The notes under the pieces are model-generated. The model did not search any database. It was given only the letters and a program-made list of their open reading frames with translations, and was not told the origin of the DNA. A DNA stretch of 64,000 nucleotides from NCBI GenBank assembly GCA_933228895.1, contig OW121848.1:99591470-99655469 (forward strand), written 5' to 3'. Below are positions 11,756 through 23,520 of this stretch, piece after piece. The translations under genes were made by a program, and so were the position numbers. Origin of the DNA: Platycnemis pennipes (taxonomy: Eukaryota > Arthropoda > Insecta > Odonata > Platycnemididae). The stretch's first letter is position 1. Every line of letters begins with the position of its first letter.

Positions 11756-14700
11756 CTGAAATGAATAAAATAAGAGGAAAATTAATTACTATGTAAATAA
11801 CAATGACATTAGATGGAACATAAATGCAAAGCAATATAGTAAACTCTCGATAATACGAAGTCAGTGGGACCAATTAATGAGCACTTCATAATTTCGAACA
11901 TTTTAAAAAAGTCATGAAAAAAATTGTCTTTATTTTCTCTAAATTTTGTTCTCTTTGGCAACACTGTATAACTTTAGTGGTCGTTCGTGAAAACAATCTT
12001 AAAAGATCGTAAAATAAGTATTTACTATGGCAATGCCTTTAAGACGGCGATCATAGTGTTGGCAAAATTTCATACCAGTATCAAAAACGTATATAAAAAA
12101 AGTTGAACATTTTGTAAAAAGAATTTTATTTTTGGAATAATCAGTAGAGACTGGAATCAATTATGGAGGTTAAAAATAGACATTTGCTTCAAACATCTAT
12201 GCTTTTATGATGGCAGCTGGCCACACCACGCTTTAGCTGTCTTCTATTGCACAATCATAGCTATAAAAAAAGCTCGGAACTAAGCACATTTCCAGAAAAA
12301 AATCATTCACAGGTTATTACTTCGCTAACACGCAATGCTATCATGATATCAACTTCAAGTAGGCATATAGCATTCAAAGAAAGGCAACATTCATGAATTT
12401 GATTCATGCGAACACAATATATCTAAGAACAACACAAAGGACTCTTTCTTCAACTTATACCATAACATAACCTTGGTGATCATCAAATGAAAGAAATAAG
12501 CAAACCTCAAATTAATCCAAGCAAACAATATTTGAATAACCGGCTGTTTAGAGTTTCAATTCCTCTTGATACACTAGAAATTTGTGATTTTTAAGATAAC
12601 AGAATTACAACTGCTCCAACAAAATGAATATCAATACTATAAATGCTATAAGGTGTAAAAAAGTTGAGTAAAAAGTTTATCACAACAACCTATTGTCTTG
12701 TTTGAACACCTTTTACACTATATCTGAGCTGTGCTCAGGATAGTAAATACTCCCCAGTGCATGATACATGAGTGATCGTCTCTTACCTTGCATATGATAA
12801 CCTTCATTTTCAATTTCATTTTTTTTTAGCATGAAAGTGCAAGGAGAAATCCACAGGTGGTGAAGTCACCATAGCTGTAGTATGTGGAGCACGTCAAAGA
12901 AAGAATACAAGCAAAACTAGCAACAGACAAGATGCAACATAAGTTAAATGCAAAGGGCGCCTCGGGAATAGTTATGGAGAGACTATGAAGGATAGGAACA
13001 ACATGAGTGACTCATGTAATATCATGGTCTCTTATTGAAATATCATGGTCTCTTATTGAAATAGCATGCTCTCTTATTTGACAAGTATATTCAGCAATTG
13101 AAAACATAAGATCACAGAAATGGATGGCCAAATAGATAAGATTTCAAATGTATTTCCCCTACTTACAATTAAAGATCTATGTCATACTATGTTCAAACCA
13201 TATATGTAGCTAGTCCACAATCAGTTAGCCAACTTAGTAAAAAAAAACATGGCTACTTCCCCAACACTATTACCTGTAAGCATTTTGTGATTCTGATGAC
13301 TAAATAATGAAGTACGAAAATAAACTTTTCACCACATATTTCCATATCTTTTAACTGGATGTAAATCATGAATATCTAGCAATGGCTGACCCCCCTACAA
13401 TGAACTCTCAAGGTGCCTTGCATAGTAGACTATGGATACTGATAGACTAAGTATGAAAGGAGCATGCCTTTTTGGTCTGTCAAATAGTGAACAGGGAATG
13501 GGTATGAGTTGAATTATGAAACATTTTTTTCTAGATCGCTCAGCAAAAGCAGGTATTTTTCATCTAGCCTACTAAAACAAAAGAGCATGGCAAGTAATAG
13601 TGAAAATAACGAACAGCAGAACATTTTTCCATTCTCTCATGAAGGAGGATGATTGAATAAATTATTTTTACCGATTAGTATTAGTCTCCGATTGACAAAA
13701 ATTAAACCAGATTTATCTTTCAAAATATGATTTTGGTACACCATTGAAAGAAAATTGTCCAACACAAAGGAAATTAATATTTCATTCAAGTAAAAATTTT
13801 CTAACAATGTTTAAAAAATCTTATTGGATGCCATTTCTTGAGCGCCTGCAATCTCAAGAAATTTCAACTTTGTAGGAAAAAATCAAAGAGAGATTCTAAA
13901 TTCACAAAAACAATAAGCTTTATGATTTCACAAATATCAACAATGGCTGGTCTGACTGCTATGAAATATATCAGATCAGAGTACAGAAACAAGCAATTCC
14001 TTCATAATTGAACAGGAAAAAATTACCTACCAACAGTCCCATGTTTGAGTTAATGATAACTGAATTCAGTGGATTACCATTGAGATGAGTCTTGCATATT
14101 GCATTAACACCCAATAAATGAAAATTTGACTTTATTCAATCATCAGTTGTTTATGCCCTCAAAAAACCTCTAAAATACTTATGAATCATTCATCTGGCAA
14201 AACGACATCTACCATCAGCAGGCTCTCCAAGGAAAACACATTTTAACTAGGACTATTGACATATCACGCTGACATGCAAATTTTTCATTCATTACCATTA
14301 ACACAAAAATAGAGTATTTTCTGCCATTAAGGGCAAATTGCTCTCCAAATTAGTTCCCAGAAAAATATCTGAATCATTCAAAGTCAATATAAAGGTCAGA
14401 CTCTCCTAACTTAAAGATTACTGGAAATTAGTATCTCAGGTTTAGGCAGCTAGAACTATCGTCATAAAAGGTTTCCAGGGACAGCTGCATATAATGACAC
14501 TTTGTTGGTGCTTGAGCTTTCATTTATCCTGAAGATGCACCCTGCAATGGCCGTGAAAGCTCGAGCACTGACAAAGTGTCATATGGGAATTAGGAATTGA
14601 TGATTACTGGGAATTAGGTTTTGGTGACAGACTTAATAAAAGAAATTCTTTATATCCTTCCTTTGAAATTTCCTGTGAATTTAGCTATGTAAGCCATATA

Positions 14701-17108
14701 ACTATTCATACCATTTACTACAATTTCACTTTAACCTTTCAAAGCTTCGCTGTGAATGTAACAACTGTAATAGAAATGTTATTCATTCTGAATATGCTGT
14801 GGTCTAGGGTACATGCAAAAAAAAAAAAAAAACAAATAACCTCTTTCAAAGAATAAGAACTTACATGGTAAATTCATGATTCCACTTAGGTTGGTAGGTT
14901 GATTTTATCACATCAGTCCTCTTCGATGGTATGTCATCCACCAACAAGTCCACATATGGATTAGGTTTGAGGAAACTGCTTCCGCTCCTCAGGTGAGCAC
15001 ATTCAACTACAAATAGGAAAGAGGGATGGAAAATGTGAAATTCGATTTCTTCAACTAAATGGCTGAAAGGCAACTTTAACATATGTACATATATTTGCTA
15101 CTTCCCGGGCAAATAACATCCGCTAGCAGCCTTAAGATAGCAAAAGTTATTTTTAAACCTGAATAATATACAAAAACTGGCCCAAACTAATTACAGTAAT
15201 CTCCGTATAAAAACAGTAATCTCAGAACTGGTAAAGGCTTCGAGAGTTAGAGATCATTCTTTAATACAATTTTCAATGATTACATAATGAAATTTAGAAG
15301 GTGCCTATTCATAACCATACCTAGCATGACAGGCCTTAAATTAACGTTTTGCAACCAAGTCTTTCTGCAGTAATATGTATGTTGAAGTTAACTTAAACAG
15401 ACACATTCAGTGAAAAGGTTCCATCCTTAATCATTAACCAACAGGGCAAGAGATGTTGATAGTTAACTAGAGAACATAAACAGAAATACTTTATTCTAGT
15501 ACATAGTACATAACTTTGTTATAAGTTGGTACTCAACCTCTTCCTTTCTAGCATCAGTACAAAACATTTTTCACCGCAGCAGAAGATGACAATGGAAAAG
15601 AAGCAATGAATTAGACCAAATCCTTATCAAGGGATCAGGTTGGTGTACAAGCTGGAGGACTTGCCAGCCATCCTGTGGGCCTAGGTACAAGTCCCGATAG
15701 GGTTATTTAATTATTGGTGTGGTGCGTGGCCGATTGTATGTATGAGCAACTCGGCTATTGGATGAGATATTAAATCATTGAACCCTTAGTGCCTTTTGTT
15801 TAGAGCAGACTAGTGCCAATGCAGGGTTTCTCTCTACCTGTCTTCCACTCCCTACACTCCTATCTCTTCCCAAGTACTCAGTATCCTAAAGAGTGTAAAC
15901 GTCAGTTATTGGTCACTTACTCAAACAAGAATATCCAGTAGTATTCAAAGGGAACACAGAGCAATTATCAATTATATTCAGTTCATTATGACAGGGATAA
16001 CAGTCAAGTATCAAAATCATTTTCCAAGCATAAACTAACCTAAATAAAGCAATACAATAGCAGTACCACTTTAAATAATTGGGAAATTGGAGTAGAAAAA
16101 ATTGAGCAGTTTTTCTACTAGCACTATTTTTTTCTAATAGCACTATAACTGCTAGAAATGACTACACTCATATGAGTAACCACCTGCTTCACTTCCTACA
16201 AGTAAGTTGCTCTTTAATTAAACAACAACATTTGAAAACGTGAAATCTTCAAAATAAACCAGAGGGAATATTAGAAAATATATACTTAAGGATGTTTTAT
16301 ATAAGTTTTCATGAAAAAGTACAGATACATGGATAAGAAGGAACTTACAAAACCACCTCCATTTAGGTTTCAATGTCTCTAAACCAATCATACAAGAAAT
16401 GAAAGGAGATATTTCAACACCTCATAAATATAGTCAAGTTGACCTTAACGTAGCATTCACATTTGAACTGAGCACTATTCCTCAGTTTTCACACAAAACA
16501 ACATGGAACTCAATTCACGGTTTGATTTCCTTCTGGAGGTCACGCAATTTCGACAAAACTATTTCCAAACACGCATTTACTGCAGTCACAAAACGTTAGC
16601 CTTTTCATCCAAATTAATACAACAATTTGAATTAAATCCCAAAAGCATAAAAAAAAAAAAAACTCCACGACTTGCGCACAAAGGAGCATTATCCAAAAGG
16701 AAACAACCGAGCCAAGAGTCAAGAAAACCCTACATCAGCCAAACATTGTTAACAAATGAATACCATAATATGGCGAAGATGAGAAATATGAAATAAAGTG
16801 CTCGCCCGAGTGCAAAATGATAAATGGCAACGCCCTCGGGAGGGGTTAAGTAATAACTACATGAGTACAACACAGTATCGCTGGTAAATGCGAATACAGG
16901 TCAACAGTGAAACAACTAAGATTAATTTAGTTTGGTAGTACCTCACTGATGGAAACTTACTTGTGACATTAAGTTGGTAAAGTCCATTTGTTGGAGATTC
17001 AGACATTATCACAACTTCTGTTGGAATTAGACAAAATTGATGCCAGATTCCAAAAACCTTTGACCAGTCATCAAGTTAAAGGCATTCTGTCGAAATCGCA
17101 TGAGCAAC
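11367..17108 (-). CDS. Su(dx): NEDD4-family HECT E3 ubiquitin ligase, 5' part (Su(dx)/Itch/WWP type)
   Basis: This is the 5' end of a minus-strand gene; coding exons are 17006-16961, 15006-14865 and 11755-11367. They join with phases 1, 2 and 1, and all splice sites are GT/AG. The protein starts [15 protein letters not shown] and forms a type C2 domain with [39 protein letters not shown] and [15 protein letters not shown]. It ends with a GEL...GMRL strand that resembles the GEL...LDGL end of Itch/WWP C2 domains. In this family the C2 domain binds phospholipid and directs the ligase to endosomal or plasma membrane, while WW domains bind PPxY substrates such as Notch regulators and the HECT domain transfers ubiquitin. 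The WW and HECT exons are not in the window. A His/Ser/Gly-rich insertion of about 40 residues interrupts the C2 end. Assignment to this subfamily is good; exact orthology to Su(dx) rather than another member is inferred. Confidence 0.8.
11837..12335. mobile_element. truncated pogo/Tigger-like element end
   Basis: It starts after a TA with TAGTAAACTCTCGATAATAC, matching the terminal repeat of the full element at 18818-21034. About 500 bp stays alignable to 20500-21034 in reverse orientation, including GGTTATTACTTCG near 12320. The other end is missing. The Tigger-like label rests on the CAGTAAACTCTCGATAA-type terminus and TA flank. Confidence 0.7.
12336..14494. other. intron 2 of the E3 ligase gene, mostly unannotated
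   Basis: Apart from the tandem repeat at 13021-13080 I see no supported feature. It lies between two phase-matched coding exons of the minus-strand gene. Confidence 0.5.
13021..13080. repeat. three-copy 21-bp tandem repeat
   Basis: The unit ATCATGGTCTCTTATTGAAAT (split here as ATCATGGTCTCT and TATTGAAAT) occurs twice exactly at 13021-13041 and 13042-13062. A third copy with substitutions runs to 13080. Confidence 0.85.
14495..14581. repeat. fold-back hairpin with 28-bp arms
   Basis: Arm 14495-14522 begins TGACACTTTGTTGGTGCTTG and pairs with 14554-14581, which ends CACTGACAAAGTGTCA, with about two mismatches. The loop contains CCTGAAGATG followed by GTGAAAGCTCGAGC. CCTGAAGATG plus GAAAGCTC is the kind of sequence found at termini of Penelope-like elements, so this may be a solo Penelope end. 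That link is inference. Confidence 0.7.
14865..15006 (-). CDS. Su(dx): E3 ligase coding exon 2 (C2 domain first half)
   Basis: The acceptor CTATTTGTAG precedes 15006; the donor ACCAT|GTAAGT follows 14865. The exon is 142 bp, entering with two bases and leaving with two. It encodes [20 protein letters not shown], then [12 protein letters not shown] and [21 protein letters not shown] and PKWNxEF are the conserved C2 signatures of NEDD4-family ligases. Confidence 0.88.
15007..16960. other. intron 1 of the E3 ligase coding region
   Basis: It lies between coding exons 1 and 2. A stretch around 15630-15890 is less AT-rich and contains GGTACAAGTCCCG, a poor B-box match, so a decayed SINE there is possible but not established. 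Nothing else is recognised. Confidence 0.4.
16961..17006 (-). CDS. Su(dx): E3 ligase coding exon 1 with start codon
   Basis: The ATG is at 17006-17004 in the context TGATAATGTCT, with an in-frame stop just upstream. Fifteen codons encode [15 protein letters not shown], then the consensus donor A|GTAAGTTT after 16961. The phase matches exon 2, and the Q-L-x-V-T strand fits the start of NEDD4-family C2 domains. Confidence 0.8.
17007..17108 (-). other. 5' UTR part of E3 ligase exon
   Basis: The minus strand has an acceptor TTTGCATTTCAG directly before 17108, so the exon carrying the start codon begins with about 100 bases of leader. This implies at least one upstream non-coding exon. Confidence 0.6.
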
Positions 17109-17505
17109 CTGAAATGCAAATAAACAAGGTATAGTAATTACAAAGTCATTCGTGAACAATATGACGGTCGGATTGACGTTCTAAATGTAACAAATGTGGC
17201 CGATAAGACGGCACTTCAAGATTACAAGATAGCATTTATCAAGGTATCTTCCGGCCCGTCTGATAATCTATAATTGTCTACATTATTAACATATAATCTT
17301 CTCTCAGATCGACACTGATAGTTGACAGGATTTTATTCCGTTCTAAACAGGGCCACTTTCCTGATTCCTTCGGTGATTTCACAAGACACGAGGGAATGAT
17401 AACCGACCAAGGAGAGAGCAATCGACCATTAAATGAAATCTTATGAGTTTACAGGGGTAGCCAAACTGGCACTAAGAAGTACGGAAATACAAAAGACCTA
17501 CTTAC

Positions 17506-17850
17506 TAGAACAACACTGCTCCCTACGATCCTTAACCCACCATTGCAATCATCATGACGTCATTTAATTTGATATTATAGAAAGCATAAACAAATTATTG
17601 GTGAGGCAATTAAGACTGATGCGGATGACTTCACAGGGAATCCACCTCTAACCATACAAACACAATCACTATAAACACTGAGCAGAATCGAAATAACGCT
17701 GGGTGATAATGCACAAAACAACATTGACTTCACAGAATTACTCTGCGTGAAATTCAATTGCTTGCTATAGTCATCTACTGTTATCTTTCAGTATTAACGT
17801 GACCTCTCCAACTTCTGGAACCGAAGTGCCATCTCTTGTAAGCAATTGAA
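17506..17850 (-). promoter_or_regulatory. candidate non-coding first exon and promoter region of the E3 ligase
   Basis: A strong donor GTTCTA|GTAAGTAGG occurs on the minus strand just after 17506, about 400 bp upstream of the acceptor at 17108. A first non-coding exon ending at 17506 is therefore plausible. No TATA box or initiator could be fixed, so the transcription start and the upstream limit given are guesses. Confidence 0.35.
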
Positions 17851-18423
17851 ACTACAAATCCCGCGGGAATGAATTATGTTTGAAATTGGTACCTAGAGAA
17901 AATTATTAGAAGACATTGTTGCTTAAGTTTTCCTCTAAAAATCATTTCTCATTTGTGCTGCTTAGTTTTTCCTCTTTTCCCGATGCATAATAAAATCCAT
18001 CAGACCGTATGCCCTTTTGCGAAAGTGGACAATAATGTTTTTTTTATGCCAAACCTTACAGTACCAGCTTGAACCAGCTTTTATCTGTCTTATATAGCAT
18101 TATTATACTTCACTGCCCTTATATTAATTTCCTATCCAAAGCCTCTGCTTTCGACCTTGCCACAGACTTTTTTCTTGCTTCTACTATAGTACGTACGAGT
18201 ATACTCCTCTCGGTCCTTTTTTTTCCTTAAGAAGTCCTACCTCTTCTTTGTTACATCCTTCCTTTTATCATCCACTGTACTTCCTTATCCGTGCTGCCAC
18301 AACTGTTCATGTCACATTGTCCAGATAATAAGAAACAAGTGATACCTAGGCTTCCTGAATTCTTCGAAAAAAAGAAGTGCTTTGAGTGGTGAGATTAACC
18401 ACACAAGCAGATGACCACCATTT
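17851..18423. other. intergenic sequence with possible LINE debris
   Basis: The minus strand around 18000-18260 shares AAGAAGAGGTAGGACTTCTT with the LINE sequence next to 21040, suggesting another 3'-truncated or internal LINE piece. Otherwise nothing is recognised. Confidence 0.35.
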
Positions 18424-19419
18424 TATTATTATTATTAAATTGTCTCTCTAGGCCTTCTTTGCCAATCTTCCCTTCCACCCAAATTACTTTCCCCATGCCC
18501 ATATCTCCAAAAAGCCAGTCTATTTTCATCTTCTTTCCCTACAGTCCATAGGTCCCACACCATGGATTGCAATTGCATTGATACTCCTAATTAGATTTTT
18601 CACTTGTAATTCCTTTCCATCCTGATTCAATGATCATGGCATCAGTTCTATCAACTATATAATTACTCTTTCTCCAACACAATTCTTCATCTTACTTCAT
18701 TGTTTCTCAACCCCTTTTCCTCCAACATACTATCCAGGTAGATATAGTTGCACTCCACCAATATTAACCTCCTACTTTAACATTTAATCTAGCCTTTTTT
18801 ATTCTCAAAAGAAGGTAATGTAAACTCTTGATAACACGACGCACAATAATACGAACGTTTCGATTATACGATGGAAAACGGCCGGTCCCGACAAATCCCT
18901 ATAGTAATAACATGGCAATATTCGAAAATACGAATTTTTCGAAATTGCGAACTTCGCGCCCGGTTCCAGGAAAAAATGGAATTCGTTTTTACGAACCTCA
19001 ACAAAATACTGCTTAAGCAAAACTATTTTTGACCGCGTAGCTTTTATTGTTGCCGATTGTGGTGCATCAAAATTGAAATGCGTGAATAGTAGTGCATTCA
19101 CCTCCCACATATGCCAGCTCTCTCCCCATCATTTACCGCATGTTCCTCCGAGTATCATTTAGACCTTTAGAAATGTGGAAATCGTAGCTAATGCCATTAT
19201 TTATCCTGGCTATTTTTTGCTTTACCTGTCACCAGAATTTTCATAATGTCCACGGTTCTCTTTTAATTAAAGCTTATGTATGACGGCACATACCATGCTC
19301 ACTGCCGTGTGCCTGGAATTATGTCAGTTCCAATTCTCCGTGAACCCTACCTCATCCTTTAAGGCGAGCAATTCTAGCTCATCTCTCTGTGAAGGGGATG
19401 TCCGCAAAAAAATCTTGTA

Positions 19420-20440
19420 GCATGGACAGGGCATTATGTGGGATGGGGAGTTTGGGTTTACTTTGTGTGTGGGGGGGGGGGGGGGGGGGGGGGGGGAAGG
19501 GTCCGGTTGTGGAGAGGGAAGGTCCCAGTTGCGGGCGTATCTTTTAAGAGGCCTGCAATCGGGCGCCAAATCCGGCAGACACTCGCCCGCCCGTAACGGG
19601 CGTCCTCACCCGTGTTCGCCTCGGGTTGCTCGCCCAAACAGAGGGGAGGGATGGTAAAAGAGTGAGCGAAAAATATTGCAAACGGTAACGACCCTTGAGA
19701 AAGATACGCGGCGGTGACGATGTTAGGGCGGTCGCCGGCCTCGAGGGGGTCGCCCGCCCGGCCGACCGTCTATACTCGGTAAGTTCTCCGTTAGGTCACA
19801 TTCGTGATACTTCGGAAAAGCCTGTCGAATGTCTTCGGGTTGAGCCTCTCTTTATCTCTCACACACAGGCGGGCGACTCTCGCCCTTATTTTGCGCCCTT
19901 GTGTAGGCCTCTAGCATCTTTATCTCTCTTTCTGAGCTTGAAGGAGGGGAGGGGGTGGGTGGATGGCATCATGGAACGTCTATGAGGTTCCTCCTTCTTC
20001 TTCTGGGCAACCCTGGGGGGCGTGTGGCGGTGGCTGACTGGAGCCGCTCCGGGTGTTCAGTGGAATGGGGAGGGTCAGGGATGCGGCGTCCTTTGCTTTG
20101 AGGAGGGTCTTTGATCCCTTACCTCGCACTCTGACACCTCTAGACCATCCTCTACGCTTCCCTCCCTTCCCCCCGATATCCCTGGAAGATCCATCATGAC
20201 CACCTGCACGCGCCCCCCAGGGTTGCCCAGAAGAAGAGGAAGGAACGTCACAGACGTTCCGCGACGCTATTCCCCCACCCCCTTTAAGCTCAGCAAGACA
20301 GATAAAGATACGTCCGCAACTGGGATCTTTCCTCTCCACAACCCCCCAACGCACCGTAAACCTCAACTCCCCGGCCTTCATATAATGCTTGAGGAGACCG
20401 ATCCGGAAAAAATGCTCAATCACGCCCCATTTGTCATCAA
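19420..20440. other. GC-rich, CpG-rich passenger inside the Tigger-like element
   Basis: This kilobase is far richer in G, C and CpG than anything else in the window. It holds a run of 26 G at 19471-19496 and many CGCCCG/GCGGGCG motifs. On the plus strand there is a consensus donor CTCG|GTAAGT at 19779 and a pyrimidine-rich acceptor ending CACACACAG at 19868, outlining a possible 90-bp intron. Open frames exist because stop codons are rare in GC-rich DNA; none shows a domain. It may be a captured promoter/5' exon or a non-coding transcript; function unknown. Confidence 0.5.
19471..19496 (+). repeat. poly-G run of 26
   Basis: Twenty-six consecutive G, preceded by TTTGTGTGT. It could form a G-quadruplex. 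The exact length may be affected by sequencing error. Confidence 0.95.
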
Positions 20441-21542
20441 GGTCTAAGTAGTAGAAAAGAAAAAAATATTACCTCCCAAGATCATTTATTTCGCTGACGA
20501 TAGACGGAATACGCTACAAGTAATAGTAACCTGTGAATGATTTTTTTATGGAAACGGGCTTAGTTCCGTACATTTTTATAGCTATGATTGGGCGATAGAA
20601 GACAACTAAAGCGCGGTTTGGCCAGCTGCCATCATAACTGCGTGGATGTTTGAAGCAAATGTGTATTTTCAGCTTATATAATACATTCCCGTCTCTACTG
20701 ATTATTCTGAAAATAAAAATCTTATTACGAAACGTTCAACTTTATTTTTCTACACGCTTTTAACGCTGGGACGAAATTTTGCCAACACTACGATCGCCGA
20801 CCTAAAATCATTGTCATAGCAGGTACTTAACTTACTATCTTTTAAGGCATGAGTTTTTTAAGAATTCATTCACGAATGACCACCAAAGATATACAGATAA
20901 AAGATGTTGCCGAAGAGAACAAAAGTTAGAGAAAACAAAGGTAACAATTTTTTCATGACTTTTTTTTTAATGTTCTAAATTACGAAGTGCCGATTTTTCG
21001 GTCCCGCTTAATTCGTGTTATCGAGAGTTTACTGTAGCTAAGAAGAGGTAGGACTTCTTAGGGGCACAAGAGGCGAGAGAGAGTACTAGTATAAGTAAGC
21101 AAATATTCTCAAGGTAAACCTTAAAAAGGAACCCTTGGCTGACTAGCGCCTGATCATCCACCAACTTCACCAGATTTATCCATACCTTTATTCCTGTCTC
21201 AATTCTCTCTCACTTCCTCTGAGCATATATTGCTAAGTAGAAGTGATAATGGATAACACTGTCTGTCGAAACCCTCTCCCTATCACCAACTGATCCAATT
21301 CTCCATTAGCTACTATAATAGCTCACTAGCCCCTTTTGTGCCACGGACAAATTCCATATCAGTCTCTAACTCTCTTGTCCACTCCTATCTTCTGTAATTA
21401 TCTTAATCTCTTCCATTAACTTTTCCCATCTCACTCTAAAAATGCTTTTTCAAAATCAAGAATACACACATAAATACAAACTGATTAAATTCTAAGATCT
21501 TTTCCAATAGTATTCTCACCACTGAAATCACCCCGAGAACAC

Positions 21543-21648
21543 AAAGTTTTCAGTATACCAAATGTAAACCGGCCTGTTATATACCACATGTAGACATTAA
21601 AATTGGGTCAAAATTCAGTATACTGCAAACTTTGTGCTCTCAGGGCAC
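21543..21648. repeat. small inverted repeat in the LINE relic
   Basis: AACACAAAGTTTTCAGTATAC near the left end pairs with GTATACTGCAAACTTTGTG at the right, enclosing about 60 bp. It is probably a small MITE inserted in the LINE. Confidence 0.5.
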
Positions 21649-23339
21649 AATTTTAATGACCTTTCCTATATGAAATCCAAACTGATTGTACCCTAGATGC
21701 TGTTCTCTTTTATGGAGTAGGTATTGATAGTTTGTTACAAAATCCTCTGGCCGAACTCCCTTCTCATATAACATGCAAACAAACCCATAAAATCTCTCTC
21801 TTCCTTGACTTTATAGTAATTCTGATGGAATATCAGCAATGTCCACCATTTTCACTGCCTTCATTTCTCACAATGCCTTCTCTATTCTAGTGAATAATAA
21901 TCCTGGTCCCAGCTCTTCCCTATCTACATCCTGTGGTGCCTAGTCTGGTAACCATGCCTACTTCACCAGGACCCTTGTATTTTGGAGGACCTCTATTTGA
22001 AGAAAGAATAAACATCACAATATTGCTCCTTCATTGTTATAAACAAATGCATTAATTATAAACAATCTTTTATAGTAATAATTAATTTTATAATTCAGGA
22101 CTTCAATGACTTTACTTTTTCTAAGCCCACAAACCATAATTGCCTGGGGCACCACATACCCTGGGATGCTCATTCACATATGCTAATAATGTACAGTCAT
22201 TCCATGAATCTTTTCTGGATAAATCAGCAGCTCTCCTGACTTACCATTGATGCACAGTTTTGTTTTCCATATCTTGATGCCAAATGGTATTCTAACATTT
22301 GATACAGGGCACCCAGTTCTCCTCTCTGGGACCTCTCTACCTCCTGACATTATTTTCTCCAAAACTTTTCAACCGTTAGTTTATTTCCTTATATCATCTT
22401 GCAAATGTCCTGATTCACATTTCCTTCTTTCCTCAATTTCATCCAGCATTTCCACTGTTACACATGATTTCTTTAACCTTAATGCATCTATTTTTCCTAT
22501 TGTTTTCTCGGATTCTCTTGAATATCTATCTTCGCTATTTTCATCTTCCTCAACTGTTCCCCTTCCATCAGTCCAAGAACTCCTCATATACCCTCTACTT
22601 TGCTCCATTCAGGGCCCCTATGTCATACTTCTCTGATCTCCTTCCTCTTCTTGAATTTTCAATTTCACCTCACCTTTCACTGCCTGGAAGTTATGATCAG
22701 AGTTATTTATGCCTGGGAAACTGTCTTCAAACTGTTCCAGAATCTTTGCCTAACCATGATGAGATCTATTTGGTACCTCTCTATTCACCCAGCAACTTTA
22801 AATGTACTTATGGTGTTTAAACCACCTGCTTGTGATCACTAAATTACACCTACAGAACTTCACAGCTCCCTCACTGTGGTCATTTCTTATGCCCAGCCCA
22901 TTCTCCCCTTCCTCAATTCCATCCCTCCCTTCTCCGACTATGGTATTTCAATTCTTCAGCTACTATAAAACTTGATGGGGCAAATCCAAAATTTGATCGA
23001 ATCTGAATCCTGTTTTTTATTGCATCCAAATCTCGAATCCTAATCCCAAATCCTCCTAAATTTCATTTAATTCAAATCTTCCTTTTATCTGTAAATTGTT
23101 AAATAATGCTTCCTTTCTAGTGAATTCTATACTTAAATTCAATCAAAGCTGAATCTTATTTCTTCAAGTAAATGATAAATGGTCATATAGTCCCCACTCA
23201 CTGAAATTAAGGACATGTTCGGGGGCTAATATAAAGAATGGGTAATTTCAAAAGTAAATCAAAGTTTTATTTTTCTTAAATAAAATTGAAAATTCAATAA
23301 AAACAGATTACAGGTTTTTGTTTAGAAAATGCAGCATTT

Positions 23340-23520
23340 TCACTTTGTCGGATCTAATGGATTCCTTTCTCCATCAACCGAATTTCCAGGAGTACTGAAG
23401 GCTCTTTCTGAAAATACTGTTGCTACAAGAATGCAGAGGAACTTTTTTGTTAGAATTTTCAAATTGGGGAATTTCAAAGAATTCATGTGTGGACAACAAT
23501 TATTAGATTGAAAATGAAAA
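23340..23520 (-). pseudogene. hAT transposase C-terminal dimerisation fragment
   Basis: The minus strand encodes [20 protein letters not shown], then CILVATVFSERAFSTPGNSV and D. Spacing of L....FL.I.AT...SER.FS..G matches the hAT family C-terminal dimerisation region. Only this exon-sized piece remains. It is closely related to the fragment at 59560-59729. Confidence 0.75.

Larger units (their letters stand above)
18818..21034. mobile_element. pogo/Tigger-like element with GC-rich cargo
   Basis: TA flanks both sides (18816-18817 and 21035-21036). The right end reads inward as CAGTAAACTCTCGATAACAC and the left as ATGTAAACTCTTGATAACAC. These ends and the TA target are typical of Tigger-like Tc1/mariner elements. 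No transposase is recognisable. The 2217-bp interior changes abruptly to GC-rich sequence at about 19420-20440. The right 500 bp is shared with the fragment at 11837-12335. Confidence 0.75.
18424..22930 (-). mobile_element. degenerate LINE (non-LTR retrotransposon), split by a DNA transposon
   Basis: Minus-strand frames across 21230-22930 give broken reverse-transcriptase sequence. It includes IEKALREMKAVKMVDIADIP, YEKGVRPEDFVTN and VRWEKLMEEIK, which resemble the conserved EVEKAL..MK.GKA, YEKG..P.DF and AFDRV.W..L blocks of arthropod non-LTR elements. Beyond the inserted element (18818-21034) the sequence resumes and ends at 18424-18440 in a TAA microsatellite, a typical 3' tail. Many stops and shifts make it a fossil. 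The clade (RTE-, Jockey- or CR1-like) is not resolved. Confidence 0.6.

Noticed and set aside
13021..13080. Short regular repeats considered as a CRISPR-like array
   Set aside because: Head-to-tail 21-bp copies without spacers in a eukaryotic intron; a simple tandem repeat.
15630..15890. tRNA-derived SINE
   Set aside because: Only a weak B-box-like GGTACAAGTCCCG; no convincing A box, tail or target duplication, so it was only mentioned within the intron entry.
18805..19110. 101-codon minus-strand frame at the left end of the Tigger-like element
   Set aside because: It overlaps the terminal inverted repeat and shows no transposase or helix-turn-helix motif.
19695..20423. Overlapping open frames on both strands in the GC-rich segment
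   Set aside because: GC-rich DNA has few stop codons; no domain, repeat of conserved residues or start context supports a protein.
22247..22842. Plus-strand frames rich in Ser, Phe and Leu
   Set aside because: Antisense shadows of the minus-strand LINE; the minus-strand reading gives recognisable reverse-transcriptase blocks elsewhere in the same element.
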